Of a stretch of 64,000 bases of DNA, positions 10,087 through 20,924 are shown one piece after another. Source of the stretch: Filosporella fistucella (Eukaryota > Ascomycota > Leotiomycetes > Helotiales). Each line of letters starts with the position of its first letter. The stretch's first letter is position 1. A program made the position numbers and the translations under genes. Location: assembly GCA_030077755.1 (NCBI GenBank), contig JAQJZZ010000012.1:620001-684000 (forward strand), read 5' to 3'. The notes under the pieces were generated by a model. That model saw only the letters and a list, made by a program, of their open reading frames with translations. It was not told where the DNA came from and ran no database searches.

Positions 10087-11769
10087 TCACTCGATGTCAA
10101 AAACGACCTCCTCCCTTACCGTAACACTCGAGGTCGAAGTGCCAACAAATTCCCCACTCATCGCTCCAACCACATACGCGGGACCTGAAAACCTATACTT
10201 CAATTGTCCCTGTACACCATCAACCCTTTTAAGTACAACCGGTAACCTGCAACCATATATGATACAAACAATATCCCCCTCAATAGTATGTGGAGGACCA
10301 AGTCCTATATATCCATCGGCAGTAACAAAGAAACAACGATTCGTCAATCTTAGAAACATAAACCCGAAGAATTGAATTACATCTCTCAGCTGTCTTCGAT
10401 GAGCCTTTGTCTGTATAGAGAATATCTTGTCCCATAATTGCTGACAGGAATAGGGACATAACTTCGTGCTTTGAGAATGAGCTCTGTCGCCTGCGAGCAT
10501 ATCGAAAAACAGCTTTTCTCGTTGTTCATCCGGGAGTTTAGGAAATTGCTGTTCGAGAAGCTCCATTGATCTGTTTCTCATTTCTGCCAATTTTGCTTTC
10601 AGGCTACTGGTAGTTTTGAATTCGTGTTTGAGCATGAACCGCTCCTGCGCAAATGTAATTTTACTGAGTACAACGCCTTTGGCTCGTAATGACTTGCCGA
10701 AAATAGTTGCTTCTGCTGTACGTCGGCTTCCACAAGCATTATAAGCTTCATACATGCCTAGAAATGCGTGTGAGATGTTTGGAAGCCATGAAGGGCTTGT
10801 CCATTCGTTGCAAACGTTGTTCAGTTGTCGAAAGATGCAGAGAATGTCAAGATCGCCATATGTGTGCAGATAAGATTTAACCACATCATACATCAACTCC
10901 GCAAAGGTCTTCATGTAGTTGGGCTCAAGATGTCGACTGAATTCTTCGGGGAACAATGCCAAGAGTCCGTATATCTTGTCCAGATTTTGTGTCGCTTGTA
11001 GATGCCAGGAGTCTCGAAGGATGAAGATGACGTTGCTATCAACACTTTTTGTGAGAAGAAGCATTTTCCGTGGAATCCAAGCAGGCGAACTGGTGTTCCC
11101 AAGACCGGAAAGTCTCTTCCAAGATAGGTATTCCATGACTGCTGTAATAGGAATATATTTTCGACCGCACCAAATTGAGACTTGACGTGCCATCGCAAGT
11201 TCCTGAACAACCCATACGCGAGTCCAATACATTCTCGCCCATAGTTTGTCAAGCGCTCTGGCTAAGTCTGGTTGGACGACTGCTTTTTCCTCATTTGCCC
11301 AGCTTCCACTAGCCAGATAGTCCATCGCTTCGTCGCTGTTGTCCTCCGCTTCCCCAAGCCAAGCCACCACATCGCTGGCAGCCTCGTAAATACTTTTCAT
11401 CAGAGAAACTTGATGATTTCGCTCCCTGATATCATCTTGATCAATACAAATAGCGTCCACCCATATAATTTTGGAGATGTGTGGTTGTCTGAGATAGACC
11501 AAAGCCGCGTGCAGGTTGCTGGTAACCCCGAAAAGCCTGCCATTGACGGAAATGGGCTGGAGAAAGGTGGAGTCACCCCAGACATAAGATAACGCTGTAT
11601 ATTCAAGCTTGGTTGATAGGAGATGGGAGCTAAGACGGCAGATAATAGGTTGAGACACAGTTCCAGGCAGAAGCTCCACGAGGCGCATCGAGGGGACCCC
11701 GTGGTTGATGTGGCACTGCTCGTAGATCGGAGTGGTTGGAAACGTGGGTTGTCGTTGTAGAGACGACAT
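10087..11769 (-). CDS. HET-domain (heterokaryon incompatibility) protein
   Basis: Single exon, 560 aa. An N-terminal HET domain spans roughly residues 55-200: LEYTALSYVWGD, then IIWVDAICIDQDDIRERNHQV and MKSIYEAASDVVAWLGEAED. These are the conserved blocks of PF06985. The C-terminal 350 residues have no recognised domain; the last 80 (GDIVCIIYGCRLPVVLKR, YRFSGPAYVVGAMSGEF) resemble the usual HET-protein tail. HET domains trigger regulated cell death or self/non-self responses in fungi, but only a minority of these genes have a tested role. No NACHT, ankyrin or WD40 partner domain is seen here. The gene sits between two paralogous transporters, convergent with the first (185 bp between stops). 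Confidence 0.93.
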   Translation of the reverse strand: MSSLQRQPTFPTTPIYEQCHINHGVPSMRLVELLPGTVSQPIICRLSSHLLSTKLEYTALSYVWGDSTFLQPISVNGRLFGVTSNLHAALVYLRQPHISKIIWVDAICIDQDDIRERNHQVSLMKSIYEAASDVVAWLGEAEDNSDEAMDYLASGSWANEEKAVVQPDLARALDKLWARMYWTRVWVVQELAMARQVSIWCGRKYIPITAVMEYLSWKRLSGLGNTSSPAWIPRKMLLLTKSVDSNVIFILRDSWHLQATQNLDKIYGLLALFPEEFSRHLEPNYMKTFAELMYDVVKSYLHTYGDLDILCIFRQLNNVCNEWTSPSWLPNISHAFLGMYEAYNACGSRRTAEATIFGKSLRAKGVVLSKITFAQERFMLKHEFKTTSSLKAKLAEMRNRSMELLEQQFPKLPDEQREKLFFDMLAGDRAHSQSTKLCPYSCQQLWDKIFSIQTKAHRRQLRDVIQFFGFMFLRLTNRCFFVTADGYIGLGPPHTIEGDIVCIIYGCRLPVVLKRVDGVQGQLKYRFSGPAYVVGAMSGEFVGTSTSSVTVREEVVFDIE

Positions 11770-12174
11770 TGTGACGATATAACATTATATACAGCGTTCA
11801 TACAGTCACAGGACAAGAAGGGAAAATATATGTAGGGAGTGTCGTATGGATACTGAGATGTGCGATGGTAAGGCTGAGCAGCTGCACGTGATAGCGACTT
11901 GCATAAGAATGAAGGATTTGTGGCTTCCGCCGCTGACAGCTGGTATACTATTGCGAAAATATATAGAGTTTCAAAGAATGATAGAATGATAGATATGAAC
12001 GTATTTTAGCTTTGATTTAATAATTATCTAAATGAAGGGAAAGTGATAGGGGGTGGTTCACGTGATAACTCTATAAGCTCATATGAAGTTCCCTATGGTT
12101 CCACCCCTCTATCTCTCGAATGATATCAATGAGACACCGAAATACACTCTAGGGGATGACATACTTTCTACAGC
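11770..12174. other. HET gene promoter region
   Basis: 405 bp upstream of the HET gene start and downstream of the second transporter's stop. AT-rich from about 11940 to 12060. No ORF. Confidence 0.4.
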
Positions 12175-13864
12175 TTAGAAAACATATCTAAAGTGGGGGT
12201 TTTGCATATCGGTCAAGTCCTTGAAATCTGTGTCTAGATGAACCGTAGCACCAGCAGCAGCGTCCACTGCGTCCCGTCTCTTATTCTCCCTATAGCAATA
12301 TACCCAGTACATAGATATAGTAATAAGACTCAAAACATAACTGCCGAGAATAGCACCCATTCCAAGCGGGTATAGTGGTGCCTGTGAAGCTTTGAAAAAT
12401 TGTGGGCCGATAATATTCGAAATACAGTAGGCAATGAAAATAAGAGCATTGACAGTGACTTTCTTGGTATGTCCCGCTGTGTTTGCACTGTTGAGACCGA
12501 GTGCGACGATGTAGGGACCTAGGTAGAAGAAGGAGATGTACAGAGAACCTAGGCGACCAGTATAGTTTGTGAGGGGGAGTACATAAAGAAGGACAGCACC
12601 GATTATACCGATTATTATGCCGATAAAGATTGGAACCGTCCGAAGGTTTCTGGTGGGGTAGTAGTTTGCAAGGTAGAAAACTGCTCCATTGCAGGCATAA
12701 GAAGAGATGGTTTGGACGATTCCATTGGGTATGTTCAAGAGGATTGCTCTCTGGGACGAGAAGCCGAGTCCTTTAATAATCAGAGGGGTGAACTATGAAT
12801 TATCAGTAACACCTAGAGACAATCAGGGGAATCAGCCTACATTCGTCAAACCACCGTTCGGGATACTTAGCCATATATTAAAGAAGAACATCAGCCATGT
12901 CTTTGGATCTCGGAACGCCTCCCACAATTGCTCCTTTTTGAAAAACTTATTCTCAATACCGGTCTGATCAGCTCTCAGCTTTTCAACAACAATGGCCTTC
13001 TGTCGGTCATTGATGAACCTGGCTTTCACGGGACTATCGGGAAGGAATATGCCGATGATAATTCCCCAGACAATGGTCATCGCACCAGTAATCCAAAACA
13101 TATATCGCCACGGCTCGCCTTCGATTTCGCCAATTCCATAACCGATAGCGCCAGTAAAGACTGTAGAGAGTCCGATGTACATCAAGCCGTGACGGAGAGG
13201 TTGTTCACTTGACTTATCAGTGAGTGTCTCGGACGAAGTAGGGGTAACAGAGGCAGAACATACTTCCTTGTATACCACATGGTCAAAATTAAGAAATTTC
13301 CGGGTACGATGGGAGCTTCCAGCATCCCGAGGAGGAATCGCACAGCCAGTAGTGAAGGGTAATTATTGCAAAACCCCGTCCCAATGAGAACACATCCCCA
13401 CAAAATGGAAGCACCAAACATAGTCTTTGCAATAGGTAATTTCTGTAAGATGTTGCCAGACGGAAAACAGCCAAACATATAGCCAAACTGGCATCGTATC
13501 AACATCTTTATAAGTAATGGAGATATGTGACACCTACATAGAATATGGACCCTACCCACGAATACCGATTGCCAGTCAAGTTCGTCGACTCCCTCAAACC
13601 ATAAATAGCAGCTGTAGCAGTCGTTACTTTATCCATAGCTCCAAGAGTGACGTTAAACCAAAGGATCGGTACCAATCTCAAATCGACCTTCCATCGTAGA
13701 CTGACTTCTTCCTTTCGAGTGAAAGCATCTTCGCCGGCAAATTGACCTGCGTATTGGGCGCCGACATCTTCATGTGCACCGTAATCAACAACTGCCCCAG
13801 ACTTGATATCAACGTTCACGTTGGAAGCAGCAGTCTTCTTATCCACCTGATCATGACTTTCCAT
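12175..13864 (-). CDS. Dal5/allantoate-permease-type MFS transporter (copy 2)
   Basis: Paralog of the transporter at 8055-9901, inverted relative to it. Four exons (13864-13538, 13487-13264, 13207-12841, 12792-12175) encode 511 aa in consistent phase. Motifs match the copy: SLRWKVDLRL, MDKVTTATAAIYGL, RYSWVGSIFY/FGYMFGCFPSG, GMLEAPIVPG, YGIGEIEGEPWRYMFWITG, IPNGGLTN/FTPLIIKGLGF, HTKKVTVNALIF and LDTDFKDLTDMQNPHFRY. The start is the first ATG; the open frame upstream of it has only TTG. Three intron positions are shared with copy 1 (after ...FY, inside the TR-EQ segment, and before F(S/T)PLII), while three others in copy 1 are missing here. A plasma-membrane uptake role for an organic anion is expected; the substrate is unknown. 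Confidence 0.9.
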
Positions 13865-15035
13865 CTTGACCCTTATTATCTGAAGTTTTGTTGAGCTTGT
13901 CCCTGGTTTCGACAACGAGCAATTGCAACAGTGCCGTGTTGAGTAGGGCTCGCGGAGCTGCTTGAAATCCTATATTTGAATGGCAGAAACGCACTGACGG
14001 CAGGCACAGTTCAGATAGCATAATTAATCATCTACTCATCGGTACCGAAGCACCGTTCGGCGAAGGATGCCTATCATACTGTGATCGGTTTCCATGTCTC
14101 GATGTCCCACTTTCAGATTTAGGTGAGGGGTCTTCATGAGGTTAAATGGGCCATTGGAGGTAGTCCATCACACTAGATAGGTCCACAACAATATACCAAA
14201 CAGGCTATCAACGGAGAATTGAAATATAGAGGCCAAGTTGTGGATATGAACAGGAAGAGAAGCACTGCACAATTATCTGCCAAATCAAATCAGCCGGATC
14301 ACACTCTGGCAAATGAATACTCTACCCTATAACCCCATCCTCGAGATACTTAAGCTCGTGATAAGTATTTTGTCTGTATGAGGAGTAACGCCGGGCGACT
14401 GGCGTGCGGGAGCTTATCTTGATGCGTCTTGTTACAACCCCACCATTGACTTCAAAAATGGGGCAAAACCTTGAAGAGCAACGATGAAACCTGCCTAAAT
14501 GCTTGTTTAACACAATTTCCAACTGTAACTCTTGAGACCAAAATTCTCAATCTTTGATGCTTTCCATGGCCTCGTAACTTTCATGCTACGCCCAACACAC
14601 CTTGTTCGTGTTTCCAAGTGAAGTCTTTTGCTCGTTTCTTGCTGCTACGATCGCCCTTCACTTCCGAAATTTTGCCAAATGCGAAGTGTAATTTATAGTG
14701 CTGGAGTGCCCTGTCGATCAAGAAAGATGTTGGCAGTAGTCCCTCAGGAATATTAGAGAAGTAACCCCGACGATATGAAATGAGGCCGCCCGTGATTTAG
14801 TCACGAGTCAACGCTTTCGGAGCACATAGAAAGGGGACAGCTATGTAGCAAGTAATTATTTCGTCTGGTGTTCCAGATCTCGGGCACTTGCCACGGCAGT
14901 ATTTTCTCACCAACTCATCGGCTTTCTTGAGTTTGGACGAATCCAAAAGATGGAGGGCTTGACTCTATTGTGCCTTGTTGGCGATTCCCCCATATTGTAC
15001 AATATTCTACAGTCATATGCACGTTATACAGCTCG
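13865..15035. other. Intergenic region, no gene seen
   Basis: 1.17 kb holding the promoter of the second MFS gene and the 3' flank of the mL57 gene. Only short ORFs without codon-level plausibility (for example 14322-14522 minus). Confidence 0.45.
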
Positions 15036-15916
15036 CTATGATATTCCTAACGGCTTCAGTATTTTTTCCCTTGCAACTTGGGCTGCCACTGCTCCACCTT
15101 TCTCCAAAGCGATGGCACCCAACAGTGCATACAATGAAGAAGTCAGTACGGCATCTATACCGGACGCTTCAAGTTTGTCAACCTGGAATCATCAGCGAAA
15201 AGTCCATAGATTAATAAATGGTTCTCACCATTCTTGGCGTCCATCTCAAAATATCAGGCATCCCAATTTGCTTTGCCAATCCTGCCAATCTCTGCTTCGT
15301 CAAAACCTCTCTCACGGGTAGGTCTCCCAGATTTGCGAGTCCATTTAGGGACGGATGTTTGAATGGTTCTCTGTCGTCTGACGGATCTGGTAGCGATTGT
15401 GTCTTCGTAGCAGTAGGTGATTGTAACAATATTAGGTTGAATTGCAAATTCAGTATCCGGCGCCCTGTAGTAACATTAGCAAACGGAGACAACCTTCAAG
15501 TGCCAGGAAGACACACCAAAGAACGCTAATCTATCGTTGAACCCTCTCCTCCCTTGGTCGAAACTCTTGTGTGTGATTGCGAGCCACTTGACCTCTTCTG
15601 ATAGGACCTTGTCTCCTCCTTGGCCTAAGAACCGGACATAAAATTTATCCAACTTTGCTGGATCGCTATTGCATTCCCATGGTTTCTCTGTATCCCTCAC
15701 CCTCCACGGGAAAGGTGCCTTCATCTTCTCTGGAGTGTGATCCCATTTTGGTCTGCCTCCCCCTTCTGTCTCGTACCGTTGCTCTGCCCGAGATGCGGAT
15801 GCTGAAAATGATCTGATGAGTATCGAACGAGATGTGGTTGCATTGGCACACTGGCAGGTATTCCTTGACCTTCTCATAACACTTCGCAGAGACCTGCTAG
15901 TAGAATTTGAGGCCAT
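15036..15916 (-). CDS. MRPL15: Mitochondrial large-subunit ribosomal protein mL57 (RNase III fold)
   Basis: Structural protein of the mitochondrial 54S subunit, related to RNase III but normally without catalysis. Three exons (15916-15517, 15464-15229, 15182-15036) encode 260 aa. The N-terminus (MASNSTSRSLRSVMRRSR...RSFSASASRAEQ) is Arg/Ser-rich with no acidic residue for about 50 residues, as in a mitochondrial presequence. The RNase III-like core begins EEVKWLAITHKSFDQGRRGFNDRLAFFG, where the signature ERLEFLGD of active enzymes is degenerate, as expected for this subunit. The last exon (VDKLEASGIDAVL...ALYALLGAIALEKGG) completes the helical fold. Introns of 52 and 46 nt keep phase. It shares a 215-bp divergent promoter with RTT109. 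Confidence 0.88.
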
Positions 15917-16131
15917 TGTATCCTCTCGAAGCTTGCAAACTGTGTTTCGTGGCCTACAGAAGTGTGCTCTACAGCTATTGACGGGGACGAGGTTCAAAAT
16001 ATATCATGAGCTAACCCCTTTCGGCAAGCTCCTTCCGCGCAGCGCGTCCCCCAGATCGCAACCTTTGAAGCCACAGCCTCAACTCCTCATCTTGCTGGCA
16101 CGCTTGCCATATTTTGCTATGTTATCTGATA

Positions 16132-17838
16132 ATGGCTGACTATGAGAGGCCAAAGACTCAAGCATCAATTGCACATCCATCATTGCTTCAAAAACTTACT
16201 TACGTCCTACCAAAAGACAACACCTTTAATATTTACCACCTCTCAACCCCTCCAACACGTACTTCCTCCCTCTTTTCTGCACCTCCAGGATCGCATCCAG
16301 ATCGGACATACTGTGAAAACCACTTCCTTGCGGTTTCGATCCAAGTCCAAAGAGATGACGCGGGTTCAATTGAAGAAGAAGTGCTCGTGTTCGCGGTGGA
16401 GATACTGATATATTCGACAGCATGCGACACAACCTTCTTTGTCTCCAAAGCGGACTCGACAGGATTCCTTCACCTTCTAGGATTGCAAAAAGGAACCCCA
16501 TCACCAATCCGAGACATCACAGCCACATTTTTGGGCCATCTTGTCGAACAGCGCCAACGAGCAAACCTGCGAAGTGTTATATCCCTCTTTGCTCGCGCAC
16601 AAGATCAATATTTGTTTCCTGGAAGTATTGAGTACAATGGCAAGCATGTGCTTGATGATAGGGGCTTGGTCCGCTGGTGGTGTCGAGTTCTAGATCCTCT
16701 ACTCGAGGAGCAAGCCTTCTCCATCACAACGTCGTCGCAATGGGAATCCGTGAAGGGCTACTTGACAGTTCCTGGCTTGGAAACATACGAGACCAGATCC
16801 TATTTGCCAAAGCGGAACGATCGACTCGACTCTTGGAGTATTGGCCACCCATTGTTGCAACTTTCTCATCATAAAGAAGCTGTACCGACTCGATGTTTAA
16901 TCCCACATTTCCCTGATGATCCCAAAGCTAGATTCTTGGACGAACTGGACGAAGAAATCAGTAAAGGCACGCATGATTCCAATGGGCAATGGAAAAGTGT
17001 CAAGTCTATTGATCAATTTTGGGATATGATGGCTTTTAGGCAGGAGTGCTCAGCAGGTCGGATGGTTGGCTTCATATGGGTTGTTTTTACCCCAAAATCC
17101 AAACAACAACCGAGTGACTCGGTCATTGGCGACAGCCAACCCACTGAAATATATAGTCAAGAGTCGGACGCAAGTTTCAGTCAATCCGCAACCATTGATC
17201 AATCACGTCTTCCGGTTACACCTGCAACGTCCTTTGCGGCATCCAGCCAGGTGAGGGAACCAATATCGCCTGTCCAAGCCCCCACACCAGTTGTGCTGCT
17301 TGAGAATTCTCAAGCTTCGGATTCCAAGAAATCTCAAAGGTCTTCGAAAAAGAGGAAACTAAGAGGTCCTATAGTACCTCGCCAACCGAAGGTCAAGACG
17401 GAGAACAAGAGTTACATGGGGAAGCTACTGGACCTACCGGAAAGCACTATATATTATTCCTGGCGCCCTGATGGTCGAGGTCAGATCATTGTCGATCAGT
17501 CAGACTATAAACGTGTTACTGAACTGCTTCTACGCTTGGATTTTGCGAACTTGAAGCTTGCAACCTCAAGCTCAAGTCGATGGATAAATGAAGTTCGATC
17601 GAGTGTCGCTACCGGATTGCGAGAAGCATGGGGTTCAAAAGTCACGGGGATGAAACCGATTCAAATACAGTCGCAGGCTGGTAGCACCAGTGTCAATGCC
17701 TTAAGCGTCGGCTTAGTGAGAAAGAAACGCAAAGAAGCACCAGAAGAAGCAGTAGCACCGACTCTAGCTCCGACGGTTGCATCGCCTGGAGTCAATGTCC
17801 TTTCTGCTGGGATGGTGAGGAAAAAGGTTAAAACTTGA
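16132..17838 (+). CDS. RTT109: Histone acetyltransferase Rtt109
   Basis: Fungal H3-K56 acetyltransferase (also H3-K9/K27), working with Asf1 or Vps75 on new histones during replication. Single exon, 568 aa, starting at the ATG giving MADYERPK; the open frame upstream begins with a non-ATG codon and a weak MLCYLI extension. Family blocks seen are VLPKDNTFNIYHLSTPP, SAPPGSHPDRTYCE, FVSKADSTGFLHLLGL, SLFARAQDQYLFPGSIEYNG and KHVLDDRGLVRWWCRVLDPL. The segment FPDDPKARFLDELDEE near residue 262 matches the loop holding the autoacetylated lysine and paired aspartates of yeast Rtt109. The C-terminal third is a basic, disordered tail, as in other filamentous fungi. It ends with two VNALSVGLVRKKRK/VNVLSAGMVRKKVK repeats. 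Confidence 0.95.
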   Translation: MADYERPKTQASIAHPSLLQKLTYVLPKDNTFNIYHLSTPPTRTSSLFSAPPGSHPDRTYCENHFLAVSIQVQRDDAGSIEEEVLVFAVEILIYSTACDTTFFVSKADSTGFLHLLGLQKGTPSPIRDITATFLGHLVEQRQRANLRSVISLFARAQDQYLFPGSIEYNGKHVLDDRGLVRWWCRVLDPLLEEQAFSITTSSQWESVKGYLTVPGLETYETRSYLPKRNDRLDSWSIGHPLLQLSHHKEAVPTRCLIPHFPDDPKARFLDELDEEISKGTHDSNGQWKSVKSIDQFWDMMAFRQECSAGRMVGFIWVVFTPKSKQQPSDSVIGDSQPTEIYSQESDASFSQSATIDQSRLPVTPATSFAASSQVREPISPVQAPTPVVLLENSQASDSKKSQRSSKKRKLRGPIVPRQPKVKTENKSYMGKLLDLPESTIYYSWRPDGRGQIIVDQSDYKRVTELLLRLDFANLKLATSSSSRWINEVRSSVATGLREAWGSKVTGMKPIQIQSQAGSTSVNALSVGLVRKKRKEAPEEAVAPTLAPTVASPGVNVLSAGMVRKKVKT

Positions 17839-18223
17839 TATTCGCTGAATGGATATGGTTAACGGGAGTCCGGAGTAATACAGGGAAGGCATCGATTTTT
17901 GATATCACAATACCCCAGGATAATACAGGATGAAACTTATTCCCTAATTAGTCTGTCCCATCTGAAGTGTACTCTTTTCTGCTCTCTTCTTCCCTTAGCT
18001 CCTCTTGCCAACCCCTGCTAAGATTGCATGAAAATTATCCATTCTGTACTCTGTTTCGTCTGATATGCCTTCTGCCGTCCCCTGTGGCGTGTCGTCACTT
18101 ACCTGCTGAGTTGCGCGAACACTACGAGTGTATCACCTCAGCCTCGGAGTCGTGTTTTGTTACTTAACTTCATCTATCTACAATTCCAAATTCGCCTGGT
18201 CACAAAGAATTGCTTCATCTTCG
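17839..18223. other. 3' flank between RTT109 and the decayed helicase gene
   Basis: 385 bp. Pyrimidine-rich around 17970-18080. A short frame ending in DEAILCDQANLEL on the minus strand (about 18180-18225) may be the last remnant of the neighbouring pseudogene. Confidence 0.35.
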
Positions 18224-20321
18224 TTAGCGAGAATCACCATCTGTATAATCTGATTTCGGTTTTGGTACTGAAATTTCCTCAACCGCTTTGAAATTATGAT
18301 ACTGCTCTATCGTACACCGTTGAACCTCACACATGCGGCCTAAGCGTCCCCGGACGATCCTGCCGCTTTTGTCTCTTTGTTGTGCCCGTTTGTTTGCAAG
18401 TTCCTCCTCCCTTTGGTGGCCTTCATAAGCCTTCCACTGCACGTTTCCTATTCTGTTTTTCAAAAATTTATACAATTCCAACAAATAATGCTCAGTCGCA
18501 AGCCGACCATGCTTATCTAGCATCTCCCATTGTGCTTAAGGCTGTCCCTCCCACTCCTCCCAAGGCTCTTTCGTCGCAGCCTCATCATCACTCTCTCTGG
18601 CGACCCATCAAAGAAGCCGGTGCCAAGGTCAGACTTCGTCCACGTTTTGGCTTCATCCTTGCCGAGACGGAGCCATCCCAACAAGTATAGCAGATGGGAA
18701 ATGGGGCAAGTTGACCGGTGCGAAGAGCTGCTTCCTCGGTGTGACAACTTCTGGCGAAGCTCCCTTCTTCGGCCGAGTTGTGTTGCCGCTGCTCTTTCAG
18801 ATTGCTGCTTCTGCGGCTCTTCTCTACATCAATGTAAATGGTAGATAAAAGGTGTTCGTAAATACAACATCCAAGGCCTTCTCGTGTCTTTCCGAAACCC
18901 ATCCCGTCAGCTAGAAAACCACCTACAGCAAGTGACCTAGAATGACGCATCATCCTTATCAAGCGAGAGCTACATCAGCAATTTGAAAAACACGATTTTC
19001 ACTTGGAAGCTGACAGTAGAGTGCATAAGCTTGATGGATATAAAGAGGCGTCTTAAGCCCTGTAGAAACAGTCGCACGAGGGGTTTTATTGTTAGGGTCA
19101 ATTGGAAAAAACTGGCAAAATTCCAGCCAAGTTTCGTCACTAAACTGTTGTATATTGGGTGCATTTAACAGCCTGCACGAAGTCAGTCATTACTTCAAAA
19201 TAAGACTGAATTGCAGCTGAAGCTTACTCTTCCTGAATGATACTATCCAAAAGATTTTGTGCATCTTTATCCACATCCTCTTCGAACCCTTCTTAATCAT
19301 ATGGTTCTTGCGCTGGTTGGTCGCAATCTGGATTTAACCATTCATTTTCGAGATCGTCATCCCCGTCGGGTTCATTCGGCGAATTTGTGTCCATGGGATC
19401 TTCAGGTATTGGGCTTGGTCTGCGACCATCCGCAGTTGAGTCCGGGAGTTGCGTAGACCTGCGGGCCGTGGACCACGACGCCCTCCAGGTTGGCGCCTAG
19501 GAGGGACTCGAGAGCCATCAGATGCCTGAAAAGATAGCCGTGGCCTTGAGAAAAGCCAGCCTGCTGATTAGAGGGGACAGATCCTTGATAGTTACCATAC
19601 TGCTGAAATGGCGGCGACGGGCCTTGATATGGATTTCGGGGACCAGAGGAGGATAGACATTTAAATATTGCTGTTGTAGTTGTAATGGCTGGCTTTGAGC
19701 AGAATTTGGAAATTGGCGGGGTTAGGTGGTATTATTTCCATCACATATTCGAAGCCAAAACGTCCAGTCTTCTGTGCCATCACCTGCGGCTCTCTCCATG
19801 AATTGGTTTAACGCTTCTTTACTTCCTAAACGCAGAACTCTCGATCTTGGGAATTCATAGAATTCCCTCCTGCGCCTTGGAGGTTGTGGGTGCTGTCATC
19901 GTACTGCATGAAATCCTTCAAAAAATTTGTGTAACTTATCATAATCAATTTCTCCTCCTGGACCACCCGCAATAACCGTTGGAGCACCGACATCTAAAGT
20001 GCCCAGTCTTGTACTGTGTCCAGAATTATAATCCATCCTCCCCGCTATTGCCGGAATCGTTTCTAACTTCTCACACAGTATTCTTGCAGCCACTAGTGCT
20101 TTACAATAAGCAAGATGGTCTCCCAACAGCGGAGTAAAATTCATGCTATCGACATTCCCAAGTAGATCTGTTAATGCATGGACTATATCCCTTGATGATT
20201 CGAAATCAGAGAGCTGAAAAGAGATGTCGCCAGAGCTGCGATAATTTTGATGGTCAAGTAGAGCGGGATGGACGAGGAAGGTGCGATCAGGCAGTATTCT
20301 GGCGGTTTTGGTAGACATCAT
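18224..20321 (-). pseudogene. Decayed SNF2-type helicase gene
   Basis: Read right to left, separate frames line up as one broken gene. The 5' part starts ATG at 20321 and is open for 141 codons (MMSTKTARILPDRTFL...). It stops at a TGA (19898-19896) that looks like a mutated CGA or similar codon, since the same frame continues with REFYEFPRSRVLRLGSKEA and FMERAAGDGTEDWTFWLRI. Then comes a Gln/Pro-rich part in shifted frames, an acidic part (DTNSPNEPDGDDDLENEW) with an internal TAA, and LKTPLYIHQAYALYCQLPSE. The helicase motif I follows as GGFLADGMGFGKT in another frame (18962-18588), then a SARMKPKRGRSLTLAPASL segment resembling the ...LVPASL motif after it. Stops and frame changes cannot be removed by plausible introns. 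Only the helicase front end remains; motifs II-VI are not seen. Confidence 0.7.
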
Positions 20322-20924
20322 GATTTCCTGAGGTCGAGGGCTAACGGCCAGAGGGTGACTGCAGTGATACTATGTGCTAAACTTAAATCCCAAATATGTA
20401 TAGAAGAGCCAGTACAATATTATCTACAAAACACAGAGCGAAAGCACTTTCTTCTTAGATTGTATCCGTCAAGTTTAAAGGCAGGTGGAAGTAAATCTCT
20501 CATTTGCTACACCGAACTCCGCTTCGAGGAACATATCACCTGATAATGCAGCAACATCATAACAGTGCCAGTGCCTTTCTCGTTTCCCACTGGGTGAGGG
20601 TGAGGGGGCTCACTAGACACTGGGTCTTAAATCAGCACTTAGGGTGCAGTCTTAGAACTTGTCGGAAGAATAAAATTTCGGCTCTGCAATCGCGAAAGCT
20701 GAAGCCATAATAAACGGACATTAAAGCTTGCAGAGGCTCGCTTGAGTTCGATCGATCAGAGACCGAGGGATGAGAAGATGGATCACATTATCTATACTAT
20801 GGCCGGTAACTGTAAGTCGTCATATACACATAATAACACAGAGTTGAGTTCCCATGTATGCTCTCCTTCAACGCCTCGCGATCCGACTCCAAAAATCAAA
20901 TCTTGGTATCATCCATTCAAACCC
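20322..20924. other. Intergenic region, no gene seen
   Basis: 603 bp upstream of the decayed helicase gene and downstream of UGO1. Short ORFs on the plus strand (20504-20710, 20742-21020) have no recognisable content. Confidence 0.4.

Noticed and set aside
18382..18690. 102-codon plus-strand ORF over the decayed helicase
   Set aside because: It is antisense to the helicase remnants and has no independent support.
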